Of a stretch of 64,000 nucleotides of DNA, positions 35,729 through 44,673 are shown piece by piece. The position numbers and the translations under genes were made by a program. Source of the DNA: JALYNX01 sp963724825. Its GTDB lineage: Bacteria > Actinomycetota > Acidimicrobiia > Spongiisociales > ZC4RG35. The number at the start of each line of letters is the position of its first letter. Within the stretch, counting starts at the first letter, position 1. The notes beneath the pieces are model-generated. The model was not told the DNA's origin. It worked only from the letters and a program-made list of their open reading frames with translations, and ran no database searches. Where the stretch lies: the NCBI GenBank assembly GCA_963724825.1, contig CAVRWT010000021.1, positions 1 to 64,000 on the forward strand, read 5' to 3'.

Positions 35729-36417
35729 CCGACTCACGAGCCTTCTACGCCCGCTCTGGATCGGCATGGGACGACCTGGTCACGATGCTCCATCTGCCCT
35801 ATACCGCCTGGCATCTCTCCTATGTAGCCATGGGGGCCGGGCTGGCGGCGGTGCTCGATTGGAAGATCCTCGCCGGAACGCTGCTCGCCTTCTTCTTCGG
35901 CCTTGGAATCGGCGCCCACGCTCTCGATGAGGTGCATGACCGCCCGCTGCGCACCGGGCTCAGCGACGCCACGTTGTGGGCTCTCGGAATCGGCGGGGTG
36001 GCGGTTGGTGGCATGCTCGGGGTGATTGGTGCGTTCGTGATCTCTCCGTTGCTACTGGCCTGGGTAGCACTTGGAGTGGTGCTGGCCGCCGGGTATGGGC
36101 TCGAGTGGTCTCCGATCCTCCATTCGGATTGGGGTTTCAGCGTTGCCTGGGGCGCCTTCCCGGTTCTCGTTGGCTACTGGGCACAGACGGAGTCGCTATC
36201 GATCACGGTCGTGCTGATTGCGGCGGCGACAACTGTTCTGAGCCGGGTGCAACGCGAGCTGAGCACCCCGGCGCGAAGGATTCGTCGGACCGACGATCCG
36301 GTCGAGGTCTCCGGCTGGACCCGGGACCAGTTGCTCTCCACCTGGGAGCGGTCGCTCCGCCTGATGTCCCTGGCGATGCCCCTTCTGGCCCTTGGGCTGC
36401 TTGCCAGCCATCTCTGA
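35725..36417 (+). CDS. UbiA-like integral membrane protein
   Basis: 230 aa with six or seven hydrophobic segments. GIGAHALDEVHDRPLRTGLSD resembles the first Asp-rich loop of UbiA prenyltransferases (NDxxDxxxD, then RP and a Gly), but the leading Asn is replaced and the second Asp-rich motif is not obvious. YGLEWSPILHSDWGFSVAWGAFPVLVGYW is a conserved block I recall from uncharacterised actinobacterial relatives. Co-translated with the methyltransferase ahead of it. Could be a divergent prenyltransferase or a non-enzymatic relative. Confidence 0.78.
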   Translation: MTDSRAFYARSGSAWDDLVTMLHLPYTAWHLSYVAMGAGLAAVLDWKILAGTLLAFFFGLGIGAHALDEVHDRPLRTGLSDATLWALGIGGVAVGGMLGVIGAFVISPLLLAWVALGVVLAAGYGLEWSPILHSDWGFSVAWGAFPVLVGYWAQTESLSITVVLIAAATTVLSRVQRELSTPARRIRRTDDPVEVSGWTRDQLLSTWERSLRLMSLAMPLLALGLLASHL

Positions 36418-36599
36418 GCGCCCCGATTCGGGAGGGTGCAGCCGCGAGGTGAATTTCGTAGAGTCGAAACAGAACATGTACATTCGCCCCCCGTTGTGAG
36501 CAACGCGGTCCCCGAATTCACTGAATGGGACCCGGAGTGGCCCTGGGCCGTACCCTCACCTCACTGATCAGCGTCACCAACTGAAAGGACCAACCGACG

Positions 36600-38913
36600 A
36601 TGCCCATCGTCCTCGCCGCCGAGGGTGGCTTCCAGGAGTTCACGCTCGGCCCCACCGAGTGGGCCTGGCTCGTGTTCGCCCTCGCCACTTCCATCCTGGC
36701 GATCATCGTTGGGTTCTTCCTTTCCCGCGGGGTCCTACGCGCCGACCAGGGCACGGAGAAGATGCAGGAAATCGCTGGAGCGATCCAGGAAGGCGCCATG
36801 GCCTACCTGAAGCGGCAATTCAGGACGATCGCCCTGATCCTCATCCCATTGGTCGTGGTGGTCTATCTCACTTCAACCGTCGTCCTCAAACCGGACGGGT
36901 CTGAGGCTCTGTCACTGTTCGAATCGGGGAGCTGCCCGAACCCTGGCCTTCATCGCCGGCTGTGTCATGTCCGGTCTCACCGGATTCATCGGGATGAGGC
37001 TCGCCGTCCAGGGCAACGTGAGGACGGCGGCAGCGGCTCGCAGCGGCTCGCTTCCTGCCGCCCTTCAGATCGCGTTCCGCACCGGTGGCGTCGCCGGGAT
37101 GTTCACCGTCGGCCTCGGCCTCCTGGGGGCGACCGTGATCATCATGATCTTCCAGAACACCTCATCGGCGATCCTGATCGGATTCGGCTTCGGAGGGTCG
37201 CTGCTGGCGCTGTTCATGCGAGTTGGAGGCGGGATCTTCACCAAGGCCGCCGACGTGGGCGCCGACCTGGTCGGGAAGATCGAACAGGGGATCCCCGAGG
37301 ACGATGCGAGGAACCCGGCAACCATCGCCGACAACGTCGGTGACAACGTCGGTGACTGCGCCGGGATGGCTGCGGACCTCTTCGAGAGCTACGAGGTGAC
37401 CCTGGTTGCCTCGATCATCCTCGGTGTTGCCGCCTTCGCCTCGATAGGCGCCAACCCGGTCCTGGGCCTGATCTTCCCGGTGATCGTGCGCGCCATCGGA
37501 GTCCTCGCCTCGATCGTCGGAGTGTTCCGGGTGCGGGCCACCGAGGACGACACCTCGGCCCTGGCTCCGATCAATCGTGGGTTTCTCACTGCTGGGATCC
37601 TGACCGTGCTCGGCACTGCCGTCGTCGCCTACTTCTATGTGGGGAACGACCATGGCGGGGAGGGCTGGCGGGTCCTGGCCGCAGTCGTTGCCGGCCTCGT
37701 CCTGGCCCAGGTGGTTAGCCGGCTCACCGAGTACTTCACCTCCACGGAAGACAAGCCGGTTCAGGAGATTGCGGAGGCAACCCAGACCGGGCCTGCGACC
37801 ACCGTTCTCGCCGGCATCTCTTCCGGCCTCGAATCGTCGGTGTGGGCGATCGTCGCCATCGCCGGCGCCATCGCAGTCGCCATCGGCCTAGGAAACGGCA
37901 ACATCCAATTTTCGCTCTATCTGGTGGCTCTCACCGGTATGGGAATGCTGGCGACCACCGGTGTCATCGTCTCCGAGGACACATTCGGGCCGGTCGCCGA
38001 CAATGCCGCCGGAATCGCCGAGATGTCGGGTGAGTTCCACGGTGAAGCCCAGAAGGTCATGATCAGCCTGGATGCCGTGGGCAACACCACCAAGGCAGTC
38101 ACCAAGGGGTTCGCCATCGGCTCAGCCGTTATCGCCGCAGTGGCTTTGTTCGCATCCTTCATCGAGACGATTGCCGCCGAGCTCGGCCTCGGGATCGAAG
38201 GCGCCGATATTTTCTCAGCGCCGGAGACATCGATCAACGTCGCCAACCCCACGACCTTCATCGGGCTTCTGATAGGCGGGTCGGTGGCTTTCATGTTCTC
38301 AGCCCTGGCGATACGAGCTGTCGGTCGGACCGCCGGCGTGGTTGTTGAAGAGGTGCGTAGCCAGTTCGCCGATGGTCAGATCATGGCCGGGCTTCGACGC
38401 CCCGACTACGGGCCGGTGATCGACATTTGCACCAAGGCCTCACTGCGGGAGCTGACCACCCCGGCGCTGCTCGCAGTGCTCACCCCGGTGATCGTCGGCT
38501 TCGGGATCGGCTACCTGGCCCTCGGAGGCTTCCTCGCTGCCGCCATCCTCACCGGACAGCTGATGGCCAACTTCCTGTCCAACTCGGGCGGTGCTTGGGA
38601 CAACGCCAAGAAGTACATCGAAGACGGCCACTACGGCGGCAAAGGCTCCGACAGCCACACCGCGGCGGTGATCGGCGATACGGTCGGGGATCCCTTCAAG
38701 GACACTGCCGGTCCGGCCCTCAACCCCTTGATAAAGGTGATGAACCTGGTTTCGCTGCTCCTGCTCCCAGCAGTGATCGCGCTCCGGGACAACACCACCG
38801 CCCGTCTTTCTATCGCAGGGGTTTCGCTAGTCGTTCTTCTGATCGCGATCGCCTACTCGAAGCGCGAAGCCTCGGTGGGTGGCACCCGGAAGACCGCCCC
38901 CGCAGAGGTCTGA
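36600..38913 (+). CDS. hppA: Membrane-bound proton-translocating pyrophosphatase, K+-independent type (frameshifted)
   Basis: About 770 residues with some 15-16 membrane segments; couples PPi hydrolysis to H+ pumping. The hallmark loop is DVGADLVGKIEQGIPEDD followed by NPATIADNVGDNVGDCAG, with a second Asp cluster in IEDGHYGGKGSDSH and GDTVGDPFKDTAGP. The motif GNTTKAVTKG carries Lys and Thr at the positions that distinguish K+-independent from K+-dependent pumps. One extra G in the run at 36927-36930 breaks the frame; SGAARTLAFIAGCVMSGLTG is restored when it is removed. A GAAAGGACC Shine-Dalgarno lies upstream of the ATG. Confidence 0.94.
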
Positions 38914-38920
38914 GTCCGGT

Positions 38921-39612
38921 TCAGGACGCCGCGGCGGCTTCCAGGGCCCGAGCCAGCTCGGCTGGCCTGCTCAGGAACGGCGAGTGCCCGCCACCCAACT
39001 CGATGGCAATGACCCCGAGCCTGTCTTGTGCCGCTGACCTACTCCAATCGGGGTTGAGGGCCCGATCCTCGGTGCACAGAACGTAGGCAGAGTGGACATC
39101 GGGCCATGCGTTCAGAGGCGAAGCCTCGTCGAAGACCCGATAGCACTGAGGTCGTAGGAGCTTCTCGGCCCATGACGCGAGATCTTCGGGAACATCGTGA
39201 AAGAAGAGCTCGCGGGCTGTGGCTAGCCCAACCATCCAGACCTGATCGCCCAGATCCTCGAACTCGACTGTTGAAAGCCGATATTTCTCGAGCGGCTCGG
39301 CAGCGCGAAGCTCATTGAGACTGCTCCCGGCTGATGGCAGGAACCCGGAGAGAAAGACGAGGCTCGAAACGGCGCGACTCTCGGCCACCAAAGGAATAAC
39401 CGCCCCAGCCATCGAATGACCGACCACCACCGGCGCTTCCAGCTCACTCGCCGCTTCGAGCACGGTGTCCCGGTAAACGAGGAGACCGCGTCCGGGTCGC
39501 CAATTGGAAGATCCATCGTCACCACCCGATGGCCCCGCGACATGAGCTCGGCCTCGACCAGATCCCAACACCAGGAACCGTGATAGGCCCCGTGAACCAA
39601 GACGAATTCCAC
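38921..39612 (-). CDS. Alpha/beta hydrolase, MES/EstC-like (frameshifted)
   Basis: About 230 residues. The start MEFVLVHGAYHGSWCWDLVEAEL and GHRVVTMDLP are typical of the plant-methylesterase-like (salicylate-binding) hydrolases. The frame breaks near 39485, where one G is missing; it continues as GLLVYRDTVLEAASELEAPVVV. The nucleophile is Ser in VVGHSMAGAVIPLVAE, the acid probably Asp in CTEDRALNPDW, and the base His in GGGHSPFLSRPAEL. Likely a cytosolic esterase of unknown substrate. It stands between the pyrophosphatase and a divergent flavoenzyme. Confidence 0.88.
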
Positions 39613-39670
39613 GAGCCGACGTTACATCGGCCCCGACACGGACAACGTGGGCGCGCTTTAGCCTGGGCCC

Positions 39671-40842
39671 ATGTCGTATGACGTCTTGATCGTGGGGGGC
39701 GGGGTGATGGGCTCCGCCACTGCCTATCACCTCATGACTGCCGACCCTTCCCTGGCGGTTGGTGTCATCGAGAAGGACTCCAGCTATCAGCGGGCCTCGA
39801 CCGTGCTCTCCGATGGCAACGTCCGCATCCAGTTCAACCTCGCGGAGAACGTTCGGATCTCCCAATACACGATGGAGGTTCTCGACACCTTCGCCGACGA
39901 CATGGCCACTCCCACCTATCGCCCCGAGGTCGGGGCCCGGCATCAGGGCAATCTCTTCATGGTCGACGAGTCCTGCGAGGCCGCGGCACATGCCGGCCTC
40001 GAGCTCCAGCGAGGCCTGGCGTTGCGATGTCGAATGGCTGGACATGGAGGCCGTGGCCGCCTCCTACCCCGCGTTGAGCTCCGAGCTGCTCCTCGGAGGC
40101 ACCCTGGGAAGACGAGACGGGTCGGTCGACCCCAGTGCGGTCCTTCGCGGCTTTCGAAACAAGGCAATCGAGTTGGGAGCGGTCTACATCGACGACGAGG
40201 TCACATCCCTCGAGGTCGCTCACGACAGGGCCGCCGGGGCCACGCTCCGCTCAGGCGAGGCCGCCCGCTCCGAGGTCGTGGTCAACGCGGCCGGCGCCTG
40301 GGCCCCAGGCCTCCTCTCCGGGATCGGAGTCGAGATCCCGGTGATCCCGGTGATGCGCACGGTCTATGTGGTCTCGACCACGGTGCCGACAGCCGGTTTG
40401 CCCAGTGTCTTTCTGCCCTCTGGCCTGTATGCGATACCCGAGGGGGAGGCGACATGGCTGATGGGATGGTCACAGCCAACCGATCCTGTCGGGTTCGAGT
40501 TTCGCCCCGCCAGCCACGACCGCTTCATGGATCTGATGTGGCCGGAGTTGGTCAACTATCCTGCCGGCCTTCGACAGTCTCCGTGTCGAACGCTCCTGGG
40601 CCGGTCTCTACGACGTGAACACCTTTGACGGCAACGCAATCATCGGCGAGTGGCCGCTGATATCAGGGCTGTATGTCGTGTCAGGGTTCTCCGGGCACGG
40701 CTTCCAACAGGCACCGGCGGTCGGGCGCTTTCTCGCCGAATCGATACTTCGCCAGCGGCATCAACTCGATCTCTCCCGTCTCGGCCCACAACGAATTCTC
40801 GACGGAGCGCCTCTCTTCGAGCATGCCGGACGGCTGATCTGA
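39671..40842 (+). CDS. FAD-dependent amine/amino-acid oxidase (DAO, sarcosine-oxidase-like; frameshifted)
   Basis: About 390 residues. N-terminal FAD site YDVLIVGGGVMGSATAYHL followed by STVLSDGNVRIQFNLAENVRIS, where soluble sarcosine oxidases bind FAD covalently or contact it. The frame breaks near 40010-40025 (to WRCDVEWLDMEAVAASYPAL) and near 40570 (to FDSLRVERSWAGLYDVNTFD). The ending GLYVVSGFSGHGFQQAPAVGRFLAE is the classical C-terminal FAD motif of the DAO family. Expected to oxidise a secondary or primary amine with H2O2 production or electron transfer. A HAD gene follows eleven bases later. Confidence 0.88.
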
Positions 40843-40852
40843 GGACCTGACC

Positions 40853-41581
40853 TTGCCCCGACCCCTTGCCGACTACACGACCATGACCTTCGACTGTTAT
40901 GGCACGCTCATCGATTGGGAATCCGGAATCTGGCAGGCGCTGCAGCCGCTACTCGGGCGCAATGACGCCCTCGACCTGCCCAGATCCTTGGCACTCGAAG
41001 TCTTCGCCCTGTCGGAGAGCCAGCGGGAAGCTGCCAGCCCCGAACAGCCCTACCCAGAGGTCCTCGCAGCCGTCCACCGCGATCTTGCCGAGCATCTCCA
41101 ACTCGAGACCGACCCCGAACTGGATCGAAGCTTCGGGGAATCCGTCCCCCTCTGGCCGGCTTTCGCGGACAGCGCAGCCGCCCTGCGGGACCTCGGATCG
41201 CGGTACCGGCTCGTGATCCTCTCCAATGTCGATCGCGCCGGCTTCGCCGCCTCCAACGTCAGGCTCGAAGCCGACTTCGACGCGGTCTACACCGCGGAGG
41301 ACATCGGTTCCTACAAACCCGATCCGCGAAACTTCCAGTACCTGCTCGATCATCTTCAGGCCGACCTCGGCGTCGGGCCTGAGAACGTCCTCCACGTGGC
41401 ACAGAGTCTCTATCACGACCACGTGCCCGCCCAGCGCCTCGGCCTGGCCACGGCTTGGATCGACCGGCAGCGGCTCTCCGAGGGCGGAGACTGGGGGGCG
41501 ACGGCCCCGGTCGACGACTTCTCTGAGCCGAACTTCACCTTCTTCAGCATGTCGGAGCTGGCCGAGGCCGCCCTTCGCTAG
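40853..41581 (+). CDS. Haloacid dehalogenase type II-like HAD hydrolase
   Basis: 242 aa from a TTG start just after the flavoenzyme. Nucleophile Asp14 in MTFDCYGTLIDWE, motif II Ser in VILSNVDRAG, motif III Lys in IGSYKPDPRNF, and LHVAQSLYHDHVPAQRLGLATAWIDR near the metal site are characteristic of the 2-haloacid dehalogenase class. Asn in LSNVD is typical of that class, where a halide-stabilising residue replaces the second phosphatase Asp. A natural dehalogenase or a side-reaction hydrolase are both possible. Its 3' end overlaps that of the opposite hydrolase by four bases. Confidence 0.9.
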   Translation: MPRPLADYTTMTFDCYGTLIDWESGIWQALQPLLGRNDALDLPRSLALEVFALSESQREAASPEQPYPEVLAAVHRDLAEHLQLETDPELDRSFGESVPLWPAFADSAAALRDLGSRYRLVILSNVDRAGFAASNVRLEADFDAVYTAEDIGSYKPDPRNFQYLLDHLQADLGVGPENVLHVAQSLYHDHVPAQRLGLATAWIDRQRLSEGGDWGATAPVDDFSEPNFTFFSMSELAEAALR

Positions 41582-42550
41582 CTCGGCGCCAGGCGGGCGG
41601 TGACGAAGTCGACCGTCTTCTGAACTGCCAAGCGGGCTTCGGGCGACTCGGTCATCTTGTTCTGGAACCCATGAGGCATTCCCTCGTACAAGTCGAGCTT
41701 GACCTCTCCCCAAGCCGGCTTCGATCGCCTGGTAGTGGCGGATGAAGTTGCTGAGAAAGATCTCCCTGGTCCCACCTTGGATCAGGGTCGGAGGGAATCC
41801 CTTCGAGTAGTCCCCGTAGACCGGTGAGACGTATGGGTTCATCTGATCGGCGGCGTCGGCGTAGGCATCGGCTGCCGGCTTCAGATGAAGGTCATAGAGG
41901 TAGCTGCCTTCCACATCGGCAAGAGTCCGGTAGGTGTCGCCCCGATCGGTGATGTCCGACCAAGGAGACCACATCACCAGTGCCGCGGGCATGCCGAGCC
42001 CCATGTCGCGCATCTTCAGGAGCGACCCCGCTGCGAGCGAGCCTCCCGCAGAGTCGCCAAAGATGGCGAGCTCGCCGAGGGTAGAACCCTCCTCCGTAAG
42101 ACCCTGAAACACGGCGATTACTTGATCGGTTATCTCCTGCCATCTGGCGAACGGAGCCAGCGTGTAGTCGATCGAAACGACACGAAGCCCCGATGCCCTG
42201 GCGACCCGCGCCGGATTGCCGATCGTGGATCGGGCGGTGAAGGCCACGTACCCCCCGCCATGGGTATAGAGCAGGGTGCGTCCGTCTTCGATCCGATCCT
42301 CGGGCCTGATGTCGAGGACCGGGACCCCGCCGATCACACCCTCGACGACCTTCAACCCCGGGCCTGGATCCCCAAACCCGGCCGCCAGTCGTTCGGCCTC
42401 GGCCTGAGCATTGCGCTCCTTCCAGGCCTCGAAGTCTCCGGGAGCGGGCAGCAGCGGAAGGCTGGCGGGGTCGGGCAGTCTCCCGTAGTAATCGGCCCAT
42501 TCCGCAGAGACGGTGGGTGGAACGATGGAAAAGCCAGGTTGCCCGGTCAA
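41578..42550 (-). CDS. Alpha/beta hydrolase of the hormone-sensitive-lipase class (frameshifted)
   Basis: About 323 residues from a TTG at 42550. The oxyanion motif HGGGYVAF and nucleophile GDSAGGSLAAG are those of the HSL/acetyl-hydrolase family, with LAIFGDSAGG, MWSPWSDITDRG and SPVYGDYSKGFPPTLIQGG. The frame breaks near 41712 (TTGGGG region). The remainder EVKLDLYEGMPHGFQN, with the catalytic His, and AVQKTVDFVTARLAPS end at 41578. An acyl-ester or lactone hydrolase, cytosolic. It is three bases downstream of the DUF2807 lipoprotein gene and could be in its transcript. Confidence 0.9.
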
Positions 42551-42553
42551 CCG

Positions 42554-43142
42554 TCAGCCATTGCTCAGGTCGGCGCCGCCGCTCACATCGATGTTCTGTA
42601 GCGGCGGATCGCCCTGGACCACGACATCGGCGCCTCCGGAGGCGGTACCCGTGATCGCGTCGGTCACGTTCACGACAACATTCGCCCCGCCCGACGCCTC
42701 GAGCGTCATGTCTCCCACCGGGAGCAGGGCCAGGTCGACGTTGGCACCACCGCTCGCATTCACATCCAGTACATCAAGCGCCCCTTCTCCGATCGCGTCG
42801 GCGCCTCCTGAGGCGGTGAGCCCGAGGAGCGTGGGCACGATCACCTCGACATAGCGATCTTCGCCCCCGATGGTGTTGTAGGACCCCTTGCTCTCGATCT
42901 TGGAGCGTGGTGCCGTCGACCTCGGTGACGATCGAGTCGATGATGTTGTCGTCGTAGTCCACGGTGACCGATGCCGTTGCCGACGGGTCGACATTCAGCC
43001 GGAGGGCGATCCCACCGGACACCTCGATGCTGTCGAAGGCTCCGACGTCTCGCTCGTCGCTCACGATGTTGCCCGATCCCGAAGGCCCGCATGCTGCCAG
43101 CGTCATGCTGAGCACAGCGGCCGCAACCCACCAACGCCTCAT
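42554..43142 (-). CDS. DUF2807 (auto-transporter-adhesin-head-like) lipoprotein (frameshifted)
   Basis: About 195 residues. GGAGGT sits seven bases before the ATG at 43142. Signal peptide with lipobox MTLAACGPSG. The sequence then shows the DUF2807 pattern: VGAFDSIEVSGGIALRLNVD, an indel near 42895-42905, then repeated short beta turns LTASGGADAIG, VNASGGANVDL, LEASGGANVVV, GTASGGADVVV, DVSGGADLSNG. Each ASGGA turn is one rung of a right-handed beta-solenoid. Cell-envelope anchored; biological role unknown. Confidence 0.87.
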
Positions 43143-43185
43143 CAGCATCACCTCCAGACGACAGGCCTCAAACCTATCGAAAAGG

Positions 43186-44673
43186 TCAGGGCTGAGCTTG
43201 TCCGGAGTCGGGATCGACCATGAGTGACGACACGTTGACCGCCTCGAAGGCGGAGCCATGGAGTTGATCGAGCTCGTGGAGGATGTCGTTGTCCCACCTC
43301 GAGTCGGGCGCGCCCGAGATGTACCAGGGCGATCCGTTGTCGGCGAGGATGATCCCGTACTCCTTGAATGCCTGGAGGATCACCCTCACCTGAGGGGAGA
43401 AGCCGGAGATGTCGAAACTCGCCTTGAGCCTGAATCGCTGTCCCATCGGTGGGTAGGACTGACTGGTCAGGTCAGAAGCATCGTGGCGAGCCGGCCAAAC
43501 GTGGGCCGCCTGGGTGTCGGGGGCAGTGAACCGAATGGCGTGACCGATGTGGCCCGACGCCACCTCGTCATATCGGACCAGGCCAGGAAAGATGGGAAGG
43601 CCGGCGGCGTCGGCGGAGGTCCAGCCATCCTGACGCAAGTCTGACGAATCGAGCTCATAGCGGGCACCGGAGGCGGCGGTCCATGAGTTGCCCGGGCCCG
43701 GATAGGCCGAGAACAACTCGAAGAGCTCACACCGGAAGCGATCGACCACGATCACATGACGGTCGCCGCCGGAGTCGGGGCCACCCTCCACTGGAGTGTT
43801 GGTCGGTATCGGGAACGGGCCGGGGTCGGACTCGTTTCCATAGCTGGTGTAGTGGATCGTCAGCGCCGGAGTTCCCGCAGGCACCTCGACGTAGGGGATG
43901 CCGATTGGGCTGTTTGAACCAGGGGGCCAAACTCCAGAGCCGAAGTCGGCATGGAAGGTGGCCGAGTTGCCAATCGCAGCCACGTAGGCGGCAGAGCGGG
44001 CGTGAACGGGGAGGCTGTCGACCCGGGTGTTCCAGATGTCGTCGGCGGGCAGGGTGGGGCACCGGGCTGGTGGTTTGTTGGGGGTGAGGTGGAGGGCTCG
44101 GGTGAGGAAAGTGGCCATCTGGTCCCGTTTGATCTTCTGGTCGGGACAGAACCGGTTGTTCGCCGGTGGATTACACCCAGCAGTGATCCCCGCCGCCGCC
44201 AACCGGTTGATCGCACCCTCGAAAATGTGGCCGTTGTCGTCGGTGAAGAAGTTCTGAGACGAAGCCGGATAGTGGAACGCCCGGACCAGCATCGCCGCCA
44301 TCTCCCCCCGGGTCATCTCCCGGTCGGGACAGAACCGGTTGTTCGCAGGAGGGTTACAACCCTGAGTGATCCCCGCCGCCGCCAACCGGTTGATCCCACC
44401 CTCGAAAATGTGGCCGTTGTCGTCGGTGAAGAAGTTCTGAGAAGTCGCCGCCAAACCCAACGCCCGGGACAAGAACACCGCCATCTCCCCCCGGGTCACA
44501 CTCCGCGAAGGGCAATACCGGTCATTCGCAGGAGGGTTACAACCCTTGGTGATCCCCGCCGCCGCGATCGCCTCGATCCCACCCTCATGGACATTCCCGT
44601 CATCATCCACAAACGAGCCACCCGGAGGCAGAGCCAACAACACCGCCAACACGAGGGCCGGGAATCTGAACAT
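43186..44673 (-). CDS. Secreted SLH-repeat protein with C-terminal exported domain (copy A)
   Basis: 495 aa. Signal peptide MFRFPALVLAVLLALPPGGS, then three SLH-like repeats (about residues 21-190) each ending GITxGCNPPANxRFCP and carrying TRGEMA. These repeats normally bind cell-wall polymers in S-layer proteins. A Pro-rich linker leads to a domain of about 290 residues (WNTRVDSLPVHARSAAYVAAIG, RHVIVVDRFRCELFELFSAY, GLPIFPGLVRYDEVASGHI, RFRLKASFDISGFSPQVRVILQ, DNGSPWYISGAPD), which I recall as a widespread secreted domain without assigned function. The ATG overlaps the stop of the upstream copy B (TGATG). The N-terminal coding half is nearly identical to copy B. Confidence 0.88.
   Translation of the reverse strand: MFRFPALVLAVLLALPPGGSFVDDDGNVHEGGIEAIAAAGITKGCNPPANDRYCPSRSVTRGEMAVFLSRALGLAATSQNFFTDDNGHIFEGGINRLAAAGITQGCNPPANNRFCPDREMTRGEMAAMLVRAFHYPASSQNFFTDDNGHIFEGAINRLAAAGITAGCNPPANNRFCPDQKIKRDQMATFLTRALHLTPNKPPARCPTLPADDIWNTRVDSLPVHARSAAYVAAIGNSATFHADFGSGVWPPGSNSPIGIPYVEVPAGTPALTIHYTSYGNESDPGPFPIPTNTPVEGGPDSGGDRHVIVVDRFRCELFELFSAYPGPGNSWTAASGARYELDSSDLRQDGWTSADAAGLPIFPGLVRYDEVASGHIGHAIRFTAPDTQAAHVWPARHDASDLTSQSYPPMGQRFRLKASFDISGFSPQVRVILQAFKEYGIILADNGSPWYISGAPDSRWDNDILHELDQLHGSAFEAVNVSSLMVDPDSGQAQP
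44062..44655 (-). repeat. 594-bp near-identical repeat (within SLH copy A)
   Basis: Aligns at a constant offset of 1601 bases with 45663-46256; I see one mismatch (44068 T versus 45669 C). It encodes the three SLH repeats, which themselves form imperfect internal repeats of about 195 bases. Confidence 0.9.

Noticed and set aside
38921..40045. A 374-codon minus-strand frame suggesting one large protein
   Set aside because: Only the part below about 39485 is hydrolase; the rest is antisense to the flavoenzyme gene and results from the frameshift that hides the true N-terminus.
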